Positions 1 through 12,795 of a stretch of DNA of 64,000 nucleotides are shown piece by piece. Origin of the DNA: Macrotis lagotis (taxonomy: Eukaryota > Chordata > Mammalia > Peramelemorphia > Peramelidae); assembly GCF_037893015.1 (NCBI RefSeq), contig NC_133660.1, forward strand, positions 284,925,078 through 284,989,077. Direction: 5' to 3'. Position numbers and translations under genes: made by a program. Every line of letters starts with the position of its first letter. Position 1 is the stretch's first letter. The notes beneath the pieces are model-generated. The model was not told the origin of the DNA. It did no database searches and saw only the letters and a program-made list of their open reading frames with translations.

Positions 1-3000
1 AGTGAACTGGGTAAAACCAAGTCATCTATTAAGTGCCTACTCTCTACTGAGAGTCCAAGCCAGTCTCTCTCCCCTAGGAGCCCCCAATCTAATGGAGGAG
101 ACAAGTAAACAAACATGTACTAATCATTATGTATTTCCTGAACTCTTCTAGCACAGCACCTCTCTGCTGAGAAGTGGAAAGCAATATTCATCCTGGGGAC
201 ACCACACAGCGTCCTTCAGTTTTCCAGGCTATAGAGAGTTGCAATCCTTTATAGGGCTGTCCTATTAAATTTTCTTCTATATAGAAATTTCTATGGTTCT
301 TTATTCTACTGCAGGGGTCTTTAACCTTATTTTCTAACTGAAACTTAGCATTTTCATCAATATGAATGTAGGCAACAAATCATAGTATTATTGGCAGTAT
401 CTGTGACTGTCACCAAGAGAAATCATAGATGTATCAGTTTTTTGCAGACATCTCAAACTAGTTTTCATATTTCTCAATTATTTGAAATTACTGTTATTAT
501 AATCTTTAACCTGACTAAATATTAGATGTACTGTTATATATTATTTAATGTATTGAAATAAGGCACATTACTATGTCACAAAACAAAATATTTTGGATAA
601 CTACTGCAATATAATTGGTTTCCTTTGCAATCCTATGAGTTACATTCTATTCACTTAAAAACATTATTCTGAGGAAGAGTTTCATAGGCTATCCCAGGTT
701 ATCAAGCAGGTGCAAAACAGAATAAAAGTCTTGATCTCCTGAGTCAAATTTAAACTTCTAGCATTCAAAGACTTCTGCTAACTGGAACCACTCTTTGTTC
801 CTTCCCAGTCTTATCTTATTCTACTTCCACTCTCAATAAACTATACTCTGGACTAGCTGGGCTTATCAGTGTTTCTCAAACAGGCCTAGTAATTTCCCTC
901 TGATGCACTTTCACTTTGCTCCCATGTATTTTAGGAATTTGTGTTAGTGGTCTTATCTTACTGGACTAGACCTAAGCTCCAAGAGGGGATTCGATTTTAT
1001 TTTAAACTTCATAATCTTTTCCCATAATCTACCCCAATGCCCTGCCTACAAAAGGAAGATTAATTCAGACTTATTTTTTGAAAGAGCCAAACCAAAGTCA
1101 CTGAAATATTCCAGGGCTTGTCATATAGTATAAGGTTGGTTGATTTTCCCTTAGTAATTAATGGGAATTCAAAGGGAAAAGTGATTTCTGCTATACATAA
1201 ATTGTTTGATCTATTTAAATGTAAATGCTTATATTTTCTTCTTAACAGGAATAGACTCTTCCTCCCCAGTCACTAGACACCCCAAAAAGACTGAAGGACA
1301 GGAGGAATGACGACATGATGGTGCCAGGTACTGCCAGAGACCAACACTGTTCAGGCACCACTGGTATCTCTTCACATCTGAATGGGAATTTGAAAGGCAA
1401 TAAAGGAAGGATGAAGGTGAAATTCAAAGCAACCTAACAGAATCAAAAATTTAGAAAGCTTAGCAAGAATAAACAAAGACAAGAAACACATTCAGCTGGG
1501 ACAACCTTGATTTCTATTCAAATCAGACTTCTAAAATGGTCTTAAAAAACTTATTTACTGGACACCAGTCTCATTATAAATAGTAGGCACATGTGAATGA
1601 TGCCGATAAGGGAACCCCAGATGAAGCCTGGCTACCTTCTTCTGAAAGGCTCAGCAGGATTTAAGGAAAAGGAAAAACCCAAGACAACTCAAGGAATGTC
1701 AATTTGGATATTCCAGGAACTCTCTGTCTTCAGCCACCTGAACAAAACCTCTAGGACCCATACATAGCATGCTAGTCATGACTGCATTGTCTACCTGGAG
1801 CTGTCATCAGAAAGAATTTGGCTTACTTGAAAACTTAGATGTCCTTTTATTTGATTTTGGGAAAAGAACAAAACCCCAAAAAGTGCTTTGGTGTCCTTGG
1901 CACAGTCAAACTGTCTCGAGAATGGGGCCTCCCTGTTCAATCGGAAGTCCTCTCCAACAGGACAGTCTCCAGTTGTCTCCTTCCATTCCCCACACCCAGC
2001 ATAGCTTCCTATCTAGTTACTGGTGAGTGTATACCTTTTCATTCCTTCAAAAAACCAAAAATTACACTTTTAGAAACCTGCAAGAAGGTCTCTTAAATAT
2101 TCTAATTAATAGTGAATAAAATTTCTGACAAAAAAAATCAAATTGACCTTTGGCTCCTATATATTATTTAGAACTAGGTTTCCTGCAGTACCCATTTACA
2201 CTAAAAGGGGGCAGCAATTGAAAAGGTCAGGCTGAGGAAAATAACATTCAGATCAATTCTCATAAAGTTCCATAAATTAGTCCCTTCACCCTTTTTTAAC
2301 GGATGCCCCCAGGAGAGAGAGCCCTTGATAAACTTTCTATTTCACTTCTATGAGGCTGGTTTTAATCTAGGTTTCCAAAGTCTATGTCTCAGGGCTAGAG
2401 AGACTATAAATGTTCATATGAAAATAAGATGGGAGTAAAATATAAGTTTTAGTAACCCGTTATAACTTTTCCTTTAAAAAAAAAACCCCAAAGTCCTACT
2501 CCTTCTAATTACTGTCCACTAGATCTTTTTTTCTCATAATACAGAGAAAGGGCCTATCATTATATTCCAGTATGATTGGCATTCTAGAAGGAAATCTGTG
2601 GATATAAAATGAAGATGGACCAAACAAGCTAGCTAAATCATTTTATAATCCATTTAAAGAAAAAAAGCAGCAAACTTTTATTCAAATTGTGAATTTCTTG
2701 TCTTGCCAGCTTTTACATGTTTAGCCTAATCACTTTTCATGCTATAAATACAAAGAATTACTTTAATAGGATACCTTAAATTTTAATTCAACTTTTGGGG
2801 ATGGTAAAATTGGGTTAACAATCTGCTTTGCTATAGATTTGCTCAGCCAAATAAATCACCCTCAAAATGACACAGAAGTAGCATTGATAAAGAACACAAC
2901 GCTGTTACTGTGCAATATGGACACGCATGCTCTTTCTGTGGACAAGTCTGGCCACAGTCCAAAAATTTGTGGGAACCTTTTCAAGCCAGCATTTCCCTCA

Positions 3001-3989
3001 GACTCAGAAAAAAAAAGTTTTTCCTTTATTAGAAAAACCCTGCCTCCTCCTCTGTACTCAAACTCAGATTTATAATACACAGAAAACAAAGTATCATTGA
3101 CTATCTCAAACACAACAGAGCTGAAAATGAGAAATTGCCCTTGCCCACATAAAGGATCCAACAGAAGTATAATACAAACTTTAAAATACAATCCAGAATA
3201 GCAATTGAGCACCACTCTCCTTCCTGCTGTTCAGTTACCCCCATTATTGTATGTATTAGGCAATGGTTTTTCTCCAAGGAGAAATAAAAAAGATGGGATT
3301 ACATTTTGTTGGTAGAAAATATTAGGCCTAAAACCTAAGATTTACATAAAAAACAAATGCCTTGAACTTTTAATTATTGAAAATCCTAAATATATAGGCC
3401 TTTAAAGCTTTTTGTACCCCCCCCCAAGAGTAATATAAGAGATAAGATGAAGTGAAGAAGCAGAAAGGGGCACCTGAACAGGCTATGAAGGAAGTCAAGT
3501 TCCTACCAGGAAAGGAAGGGGGGGGTGATTCCTACTATGGGGCTCACTTGCACAAACACATGGAAATAAGAGATGGAATATTCCATACAGAGAAGACACA
3601 GAAGGCCAGTCTGACTGAAATGACCAAATGTGTAAAGACAAAAATAAACAACAATGTTCTTCCAATGATGCTATATAGCCACAAAGCATGAACTATTATA
3701 ATCTCCAAAGTATCAAACTATGTGGTTGTTCAAAAAGCAGTAGTGGTGGATATGAGTATAGTATATTATCAATGATAACCTAAGTAAAAGAAGTAATTTA
3801 AAAGATAGTCTATAAATGGAGGAAAAAGTATTCAAATGACTTAAAAGCAAGCAAGAAATGATAAAGAATCCAAACGCTACATTGGTATTTAAGAGAAAAG
3901 CTCTCCTCTCCCCACTCCCCCCCCCCCCAACACACACACTGGGTAACCACTGCAGAGGATTCACAAGAGGTTACAGTCCAAAAACTAAA
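1..3989. other. RTN3 intron 3, part; no exon recognised
   Basis: AT-rich sequence with only short random frames. I looked for the next RTN3 exon (VHDLIFWRD on the minus strand) and did not find it. A region near 840-1060 may be an old L2 remnant. Confidence 0.6.
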
Positions 3990-4808
3990 CCTGATTAGAA
4001 GCCACAGTCTGTGATCTACATCACTGGAGTAAAAGTTCAAAGAGCTACAGAAGTCAACAAAGTGGTAAAACATACCCTTTGATCCAGCAATACCACTACA
4101 GGGTCTATATATACCCTGAAGATATCGTGAAAAAGGCTAAAAACATCCCTTGTACAAAAATATTGATAGCTCTGTTTGTGATGGCCAAGAATTATAAATC
4201 AAGGGGATGTCCATCAACTGGGGAATGGCTAAAGAAATTGTGGTCTATGTACATTACAGAACACTATTGTTCTATTAGAAGCCAGGAGGGATAGGATTTT
4301 AGAGAAGCCTGGAAAGACTGGCATGAACTGATGCTGAGTGAGATGAGCAGAACCAGAAGAACATTGTACAGGCTAACAGCAACATGGGGGTGATGATCAA
4401 AGATAATGGACTTGCTCATTCCATCAGTGCAATAATTAGGGACAATGTTAGGTTATCTGAGATGGAGAATACCATCCAGAGAAGGAACTATGGAGTTTAA
4501 ACAAAGACTAAAGACTATTACACCTCCAACTTAAAAAAGTTGTCTATGTACTACATAATTTTGCTCTAATATTTTATTTTTTCCTCAAGGATATGTTTTT
4601 CTCTCAACAGATTCAATTTTTATCAATGCATAGCATGGAAACAATGTAAAGATTATCAGATTGCTTTCTGTGGGGGGAAGGAAAGGGAAGGGAGGGGGTG
4701 GGGGCAAAGTGTAAAATTCAAAACCTTACCAAAAAAAATGATAGGCAGAAACTACTATTGTACATAATCAGAAAACATAAAATATTTATATAATAAAAAA
4801 GAAAAATA
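3990..4808 (+). mobile_element. L1 3' end fragment
   Basis: Around 4079 the plus strand encodes the end of marsupial L1 ORF2 (IYPEDIVKKAKN, then GCPSTGEWLKKL). It is followed by a 3'UTR with CCATCCAGAGAAGGAACTATGG and an A-rich tail. The same 3'UTR is found in reverse at 53600-54170 and 62815-63455, so these belong to one subfamily. It lies in RTN3 intron 3, antisense to the gene. Confidence 0.85.
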
Positions 4809-5479
4809 AATTTTACATTTTAAATAAATTTTATCTAACCTATGACCTCACTGTATTGTGAAACAGTTGTTTCGATTAAGATGGGGGGGGAATGTGAGCA
4901 GGGGCAAACTAAATGGAAAACCTCAGAGATGTAAGATAGTATTAAGGAAATTGGGAAAGTTAGCCTGAGAAGGTTTCATGAGTTTAAAAGCAGTATTTTG
5001 AAATAAGAATGAAGTACAATTTGTAGAAAACAAGGTAGATCCTCTTCCACATAAAGCCTTAGTTCCAGCAAAAAAAGATAAATCAACAAGAAGCAGGTAT
5101 ACTCAAGTCAAAAATAGGTTATAATAAGCAAACAAATTTTTTAGAAGAGAAGGGGAGGTTTGTCAGGAGACTGGCAGATGCTTGGAGCAGAACTACTCAA
5201 GTATCTGAGCAGAAGCGATCAAAATGTTTCAATAGCCTTGAAAAAAGTACCTGAAGTCATTTGGAAAGAACTGAATATTTTCCTTTCTATCACTTTCTCT
5301 ACTTTTTTACTGAGAGGAAAATGGAAGAGATACAAGTTTAAAATTTATCACATCGTATCAATTTTCTCTGAAAACATGACATCAAAATTTAAAAATAATT
5401 CTTAGCAATCCTAGAAGATAATATAGAAGATGATTTATAAGGAGGCTCCAGGTTTGCTTCACTTTCTCTTACTCCCCGA

Positions 5480-6400
5480 GTAGTAATGGAGTCAGTTTTC
5501 CTCTCCAACCTAACTTTTGTTAACATTCTCTTTCATGCCATCATCCTTGGTGATTTCACATCCAAATCAGTGACTACTCTAACACCACAGCAATGGACAT
5601 TTCCATGTTATTCACCTTTGATGGAAAGTCAGGCTGTGATTACATCTCAGATTCACCACAACCTTTGAAATTCTCTCTGATTCCCATCTCAGTTCCTTCT
5701 AATTTCTCCTCTCATTGCCTTGTTCCTCCTGAATGTGCTTTTACCTCATGAATTGCAGTTTTTTAAGCTTGTTTTCCCTATCCATTATCTAAGTATAAAG
5801 CTTCATTTTTCTTCCCTTTAATCTTTTTTTTTTTAAGGTTTTTGCAAGGCAAACGGGGTTAAGTGGCTTGCCCAAGGCCACACAGCTAGGTAATTATGAA
5901 GTGTCTGAGAACGGATTTGAACCCAGGTACTCCTGACTCCAGGGCTGGTGCTTTATCCACTATGTCACCTAGCCGCCCTCATCTTCTCTTTAAGCTTGTG
6001 AACCTACAGTTAAGCCTTTTTAACAAGGCCTTGTCCTCTACACTTGAATTTCTCTCCCCACCCTTTATCTTTCTATCCTGGGTTCTCATCTCTTTCTCTG
6101 TACAGTCTCTCTCCATGAGCTCATTAGTCCCACGGGTCCAAACACACCATCTCTATGAAGATGCCTCCCAGAACCACACAAATAGCCTTCATTTCCCTCA
6201 TGACCTCTAGTTCTACAATACCACATGCCTATTAGGCATTTCAAAATGGATGTGTCTCATTGGCATTGAAACATGTTCACATCAGAGCATATTGTCTTTA
6301 TTTAACTTTCCTATTTTTGCTAAGTTATGACCATCGTTGTCATTCACCCAGTCATTCTCTATTCCTCACTCTTGCCCCCACCTAACACTTCTATTTATTC
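5480..6400 (+). repeat. Possible old LINE (L2/CR1-like) coding remnant
   Basis: Around 5540 the frame reads ILGDFTSKSV, reminiscent of the ILGDFN motif of LINE endonucleases. The pyrimidine-rich flanks resemble decayed L2/CR1 sequence. A SINE at 5824-5979 interrupts it. The assignment is weak. Confidence 0.3.
5824..5979 (-). mobile_element. Marsupial SINE (WSINE1/SINE1-like)
   Basis: Full-length antisense copy: T-run, GCAAGGCAAACGGGGTTAAG, ending CACCTAGCCGCCCTC. Confidence 0.9.
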
Positions 6401-7118
6401 TACTTATATATGCACTATTTTCCTATGTTTTGCTAGAAAGCAGAAATATTTTATCTTTGAATTATCAATACCTTATGTTCAGAACCTGGCAAAAAACACT
6501 TGCTTGAGGATCAGTATCCCTGCCCTTACTAATCCCCAGTCACAGAACATTTCAACTCATCATGATAGGGATTGAAACATCTGTTGACTTTGCCACTCCT
6601 ACTTGAATTCTAAAGTCCAAAACCAAATCAAGAAGTCGAAAAGAAGTGTTGCCCAGAGTCCACTACAAATGTATGCCAGCTGATTATATCAGATTTCTCA
6701 CCTGCAGCAGTTTCCAATCTCTTCAAGCTCCTAAATCCCCTCAAGAGGTGCAGTTACTTCTTATAATTGGGGAAGTCAAAGCTATTTTTGGAGAACTTGG
6801 AGTTTCAAACCTATCTAAACCCATAGCTTTTATTTTTCAGAATATGAAATGACCCCTCCTTTTTCACTCACATTACCAAATAGGGAATGAGAAAAAGGAT
6901 CCAAAATTACAGAAATTTAATTGCATACTTGTGCTGCCAATCCAAGCTACTTTACTCAAAAACAGACTTTAAAATGTCATTTTTAAGAACCTGAATATTT
7001 AGGTTGGTATATAACATACAGCCATTATATAATGGATTAGAAGAAACTCAGCATAGAATCATATAAGCACTTCCCACTCATAGTTCTTTCAAAAGCAAAT
7101 TACAATTCAACAACTATA

Positions 7119-7230
7119 AGCTGAAAGCGATCTGAGAGGGCATTGAGTCCAACTCTTCATTTCACAGATGAGGAAACTGGAGTTCATCAAGACCGAGGCC
7201 AAATATGTAGTGTCAGTGGTAATCATTATA
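7119..7230 (-). repeat. MIR-like CORE-SINE remnant
   Basis: GAGTCCAACTCTTCATTTCA followed by GATGAGGAAACTGGAG, the usual antisense MIR core. Confidence 0.5.
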
Positions 7231-8214
7231 GTAGTTAGAGGGTTTGATCTAAACAAGTCTATGATCATTTTAACCAAGAATAAAGTTAGAAGTATAACAG
7301 TATAGTTTTGTCTAAGGTGAAACCAAGTATAAGTGAAAGCCAGAATTAAAAATCAGAGTTCCAGATCATGCTTTTACTACTAAACCACTAAAAGGAGTTA
7401 GTACTACAGTCAAGAGTTCATACAATATTGAAGAAATAGTAAAGAACTTGATGTAATTTGTTTAACCATTGGAACACAGCAATAATAGGTTATTACTATA
7501 TATAAACATATATATATATATATTTGCCAACTATGTGTATATACTATGTATATATGAAAATAGCTTAAAATACCCTTATCTAAAAAAAAAAGTATTCTGA
7601 ACTTTAACACCCCCCAAAAATGGCAACTGCTATATGCACAGAATGAAAAAGAAAACTGTACATCAATCTCTTTTATGTACAATTTGCCTTTTCTTTTCAA
7701 AGATATATTCAACAAGTAGTTTTCAAACAAAGAGTTTCAAAATTGTCCTATTTGTCTAAAATATTCTTTCTGGTCTTTCTTCTGTGCATTTAAAAAAATG
7801 CTTCAATGACCTTTTTCTATTTTTCTCACTTTTTAAAGGTAAGGCAAAAGTTATCTTGGCTCCAAACCCTGAAGACTTCTTCCATTGTCCATTTCCTGTT
7901 AACCGTGAAATTTATTTTGCAATTCTTTTTTATAATTTTTTCTCTCCAATTCCCAAGGTCTTTATCACCTCAATCTTAAATTACTGAAAAGACATTTCTA
8001 GGATGATTTTCCTGCCTCTGGTCTTTCCCCTTCCAATCTATCCTGCACGCTACATAATTCTGAATATATCAAGGTCCTATCAAAAATCTCCCCTCAAGTT
8101 TGTCAAAAATTTGCACCTATCTATCTAGATCTATTTGCCAGGACTTCCCTTCAAAAATTCTATGCACTACACTACTGGAGGAGTTGTGAACTAATCCAGC
8201 AATTCTGGATTTGA

Positions 8215-9062
8215 AACTATGTCCAAAACTGTGCATCTTTGATCCAGCAATACCACTACCAAGTCTATATTTCAAAGAGATCATTAAAAAAAGGGAAAAG
8301 ATAAAATATTCATAGCAGCTTTTTTTTTGTAGTGGCAAAGAACTGGAAAATGAGGGAATATCCATTAATTGTGGACTGAACAAATTGTGATTTGTGTCCT
8401 TTGTTATCAAAGAAGACCAAAATGACATCACTAGGTTAGAGACAAATTAAAGTGTGTTCAACTGTGGCTGATCAGACCAATATGAGCTTGGAGTGCTCTA
8501 CACCACAGGTTGTGCACAAATAGTCCATGTGAACACCTGGGGTGCTCACTCTAAACTTACAAACAAATCATGGTATATGAATATTCTGGAGTACTAATGT
8601 GCAAGAAATCATGAATGGGCTGGGCTCACTTCTGGAAAGATTTTCATCAACTGAAGCTGAGTGAGATGAGCATTGTACACATTAACAACACAGTGTGCTG
8701 ATCAACTATCATAGACTTAGCTCCTCTCAACAGTTCAGTGATCAAGGACAATTCTAAAAGACTTGTGACGAAAAATACCATCCATATGCATATAATAAAC
8801 TATGGAGTTTGAATGCATACCAAATCACACTATTTTCACTTTTTTTAAAACTTGTCTTATTTTTTTCCTCATATTTCCCTTTAGTTCTGATTTTTCTTTT
8901 ATAACATAACTAATACATGTATAACCTGTATCAGATTGTTCTTTGCTACAGGGATGGGGGAGGAAAGGGAGGCAGAAAAATGTGAAATTCCAAAGCTTAT
9001 AAAAAAGATGAATGTTGAAAACTATTTTATGCACTAGCAAAATTGCATTATGAACACATAAG
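8215..9062 (+). mobile_element. L1 3' end fragment, split by an RTE-tail insertion
   Basis: The L1 ORF2 end (GATCCAGCAATACCACTACC at about 8240) and the 3'UTR (ACTATGGAGTTTGAATGCAT at about 8800) are on the plus strand. They are interrupted between about 8391 and 8562 by an unrelated element. Confidence 0.8.
8391..8562 (-). mobile_element. RTE 3'-terminal fragment (or RTE-tailed SINE) inside L1
   Basis: This segment matches 58530-58690, the 3' end of the RTE LINE: shared features include AAGAAGACCAAAAT, CTGATCAGA and CATGTGAACACCTGGGGTG. The surrounding L1 sequence reads AACAAAT on both sides, a plausible target site duplication. Confidence 0.7.
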
Positions 9063-9450
9063 CTTTCTTTCATCAGATAAAAGAAAAGCTCTGGATCTCT
9101 GGAGCATTTGGGAAATTTAATGTAGAATTACAATAACCAAGTTTGGCCCCAGAGAGGAATAAAGTGCCTTTCCTTCTTTGCAGGAGTAGGGTGACAATAA
9201 GTATAGCTCATTCTGGTGACTTTTTGTTGAATTTTTTTTCCTACTCTTCTTTTTTACTCTTTATTGCAAGGAAAGACTGAAAAGTGGAATGAAAGGGGCT
9301 ATGTTCAGAAATGATGATGTAAAAACAAAAGATACTAGATATAGTAACTTATGTACATACGTGGGGGTTAGGAGAGATGCTTCTAACTTCTTTTCTAAAT
9401 CTACACCCTACAACGCTGTTAGCCCTTTATGATTGAAAATGTTCTCTTTT

Positions 9451-9605
9451 GGGGACGGCTAAGTGGCACAATGGATAGAGTATGTGCCTTGAAGTCAGGA
9501 GTACCTGAGTTCAAATCCAGCCTCAGACACTTAATAATTACCTAGCTGTGTGGCCCTGGGCAAGCCACTGAACCCCACTGCCTTGCAAAAACCTAAAAAA
9601 AAAAA
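9451..9605 (+). mobile_element. Marsupial SINE (WSINE1/SINE1-like)
   Basis: Full-length sense copy ending in CCTAAAAA; the flanks share CTCTTTT, a short target duplication. Confidence 0.9.
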
Positions 9606-9639
9606 CTCTTTTCTCCTAGTTCTACCTATCTAATTCTTA

Positions 9640-9770
9640 TCCTTGAAGGTCCAACTCAAATGCTACCTTTTTCAAAAAGCCTCCTGGGATCCCTACACTA
9701 AGAAGTAATATGCAGAGCACTTCCCTAGTGTCTCTTACTTTACATGTACATTCTACTTTGTATTATAGTT
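9640..9770 (+). repeat. L2 3' end remnant
   Basis: AAGGTCCAACTCAAATGCTA followed by AAAAAGCCTCCTGGGATCCC resembles the conserved L2 3' region. Confidence 0.5.
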
Positions 9771-10491
9771 TGGGCTCAGAGGTGAGATTGTGTGGCATAT
9801 CATCCAGTCCATGTCCTTCCTTTCACCATTAAATTTCAAAGTTGTTGCCTCACTTTCCACACCAGTCACAATCAATCTGCCACATACTAGTGAACCAGGC
9901 ACAAGCACTGGGGATACAATGACCAAAGAGAAACAGTCTCTGTCCTCAGAGCAGGAGTTCTCTCTATGTCTTATCCACAAGAGGGCCCCAGCAAAGTTAC
10001 CTATTTTCAGGATATAAAATTTCTCTGTGGTACAATCCCAAATTAATTAAAAGTTCCATTTAGCTTCTTTCCCAACAGGACCTCCTTCATCTTTTGTTTC
10101 TCAATTTATCTCACAAGTCCCATGTTAAAATCCCACAGTAAGAACTATTAACAAAATAGTGATTGTCAAGGAGTCATATAGAAGGATAAATAATGGCTGA
10201 ATTTTAATATTCTGTAGTTCTGAGGTCAATCACTTATTTATAGCCAAAAGAAGAAAGTCTATATATAAATCTCTTGGAATGTCATTTTTTTGTGACAAGA
10301 AAGCTCCTTTTTAGGCAGTCTGCTTGCCTGTAGAAATGGCAAAAGCAGAGAGAAACTAAATCAGCTTGATCTACCTTTACCACACATTTTTTTTAAAAAA
10401 GGGAAATTTTATCACAGTTATAGATTTAGAAAAATTATAGTATGATCACTAATCAGGATAGGAAAATTCTACTTCTAATATAAAGGGTTAC

Positions 10492-12795
10492 CTGAGAAGT
10501 GTGTGAGAAGTCTTGTTAGGAAATGCTCATTAACCTGTTCAGTCTTGCTAAGGCTGGACATCATTTCTACTTCAGTAGTATCTTGAGGAATTCCGGAGTC
10601 AAGGCCAGTGGGCATCTTGACATCATGCTCTTTTGGTATATTCTGGGATCTCTCTGGCCAAGAAGGTTCTGGAGCAAATATGGAGGTGGTCAGATCTGCT
10701 GGAGTTTGTATCAAGTTTTCTCCAAAAGAAGTTTGCACACTTTCTTGTGAAGGCTTTATCTTCTCATCACGCCTCCCACCTAGTTCTTTAAGGGCTTTAA
10801 TAGTAAGCTGCTCCTGTTCCAAGTCTAGAGATGCTACTAGAGTGCTCTGATTGGGAAACTCATTCTGGAGTTCATTGTCTTCAGGACTCTGGTTCGGTGC
10901 AATGCATTTGTCATTGGGATCTCTGACTCTCTGCATAACTCTCAAAGGAAAAGGGGTTTTCAAATCTGTGTCCTTTTCTGGTGCTCCGTCAAAGGCATTT
11001 ACTTCAGCTAACACTTTGTTTGTTTGGGTTTCTGAAAGTGTGCCTATGAGGTCTTCTGGGGAGTCGTCACTTTTATTCTCTCTTGTGGAGTATCCTCTTA
11101 ATGCTCCTGAAGTTTCTCTAGGACAAAGTCCAGTACGCTCAGTTGTAAAATGTTTTAGGGGAACAATTACATCCAAATCACCCGACAGCTTCTTGCACTT
11201 TATGGTGCCATCAGTGGTAATTCCCTCTGAACGTAAAATCTCATTTAGTGGACTTTCTCCATGAACTTGTAAGGTCTGAAAGTCATCAACAGACTCTCTG
11301 AAATTGCCATGTGTCTTACTGCTGACACCCTGACTGCATTTATCTTTGATTTCCCTTTTATTTTCCTCTATTATAGTACTGTGAACACCAATAGGTTCTG
11401 TCTGAATTGTGACACCATCAGTTTCTTGGCATAAAAGTTCCTCAGAGTCTCTTTTATCACTTTCAAAAGATATATCTGTTGTAATATCTTCAATGACAGT
11501 ATCATCCGATTCACCAGAACTATCAGCTTCCACCAATTCCAGTAGCACAGAATTCTGCCCATTTAACTCAATCTTCAGGGGGTCATCAGGTAAAACTATC
11601 TTTTCATTAATCCCCTTAAGGCCTGATGATGCCCATTTTCCACCTTGAGACTCTGATAATCTGATAAGGGTGCCACCTCCTTTCACCACACTCTCTCTCA
11701 TACCTTCAATACTGACTTTCTTTATAGAGTCAACACTGTCAGGAGAAACCTTTTCGCAGAGGGATGCTCTTGATTCAGTGCTAGGATTGCTTTCATGAAT
11801 GGAATGTATGGGAATTTTCTGGATGTTTTGATGAGCACATATTTTAGGAGGTGATATTGGAATTTCTGAAGTACATTCATTTCCATCTGACTTTGAAACT
11901 TGAGCAACATCTCCAGAAGATTTTTCTGACTGTTTTACTTGGGAAATTAAATCCCAAGACATTATTTCATTGGTGAAATTATGCATATCGCTTACACACC
12001 TAGACACCTCTTCTAGAGCAGCAGTGGTTCGTGAAAACTGTCTGGTGAGCAAGGCAGAGGCTGGGTAAGGCCTTTCCTCTCGATTTCTTAGTGGGAACAT
12101 TCTGCTACCATCCTGTGAATTATCTGTAGTTATCTCTGGGTCATTATGCATTGCCCAGCTACCAAGTTCAACAGTGCTCTCCCTGTAAGAGTCCTTAAAC
12201 TCTTGGTCAAATGTTGCTTTGTCAATAATGACTTCAAACGGGGATTCAGGAGAATCCTTTTCAACACTGACACCACCAGAAACTTCAGATGGGAACAAAG
12301 AATGCTGACCAATGCTATCTGTCTCAGACTGTTTAACATGTAGTTTCTGATCTTTTAGCAAAGTGAACTTGACATCAGCATCTGAAGCAGCTTCCTCCTC
12401 CTTAGCAGGTCCCTCAATTTGGTCCTTTAATTCTTGGTCTGTACTTAAATGTTGCTTAGTTAGACCAGTTTCCATTGTAAGAAAGGCAGGATGTTCAGGA
12501 AAACTGGTTGGAATGGACGGACGACCACAGGGTACTTCTGTTTCTGGGTCAAGGAGCCCACCAGTTGGAGTTTCAATAGCAGAATCTCCTTCAGACCTGG
12601 GAAGCCCCTCCATCTTTTCACTAGTAATATCAGCAAAACCATTTTTTCCTTCTCCTGACAAATCAGGTTGCAGGTTTAATCCTTGGTTTTTTCCTTCATG
12701 TACTATCATGTCAGTGTTATCAATTCCAGCAGATGAAAGAAATGAAGTCATGATTTCTGATGTGCCCTTCTCAGAGCATAGAGAACTGAATCCCT
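10492..12795 (-). CDS. RTN3: RTN3 exon 3, giant exon specific to the long isoform (768 codons)
   Basis: This single 2304-nt exon encodes the long acidic cytosolic region of the large RTN3 isoform. In other mammals that isoform acts in ER-phagy through LC3-interacting (LIR) motifs. Blocks matching human RTN3 include RPSIPTSFPEHPAFL, KDSPESPFEVIIDKATF, TAALEEVSRCVSDMHNFTNE, ADSSGESDDTVIEDIT, ASLDLEQEQLTIKALKELG and SSLSKTEQ. Three LIR-like cores (aromatic-x-x-aliphatic) are visible: FTLL, FEVI and WDLI, at about residues 212, 255 and 349 of an isoform that includes exon 2. The acceptor is CTGGCTTCAG/AG and the donor TTCTCAG/GTAACC; both are phase 1. The open frame extends 56 codons upstream (to 12964) and five codons downstream, but both extensions are intron. 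The next human residues (VHDLIFWRD, start of the reticulon homology domain) are not found down to position 1. No internal stop or frameshift is seen. Confidence 0.96.

Noticed and set aside
1-10491. RTN3 reticulon-domain exons
   Set aside because: No minus-strand sequence resembling the VHDLIFWRD start or the membrane hairpins is visible; they should lie beyond position 1.
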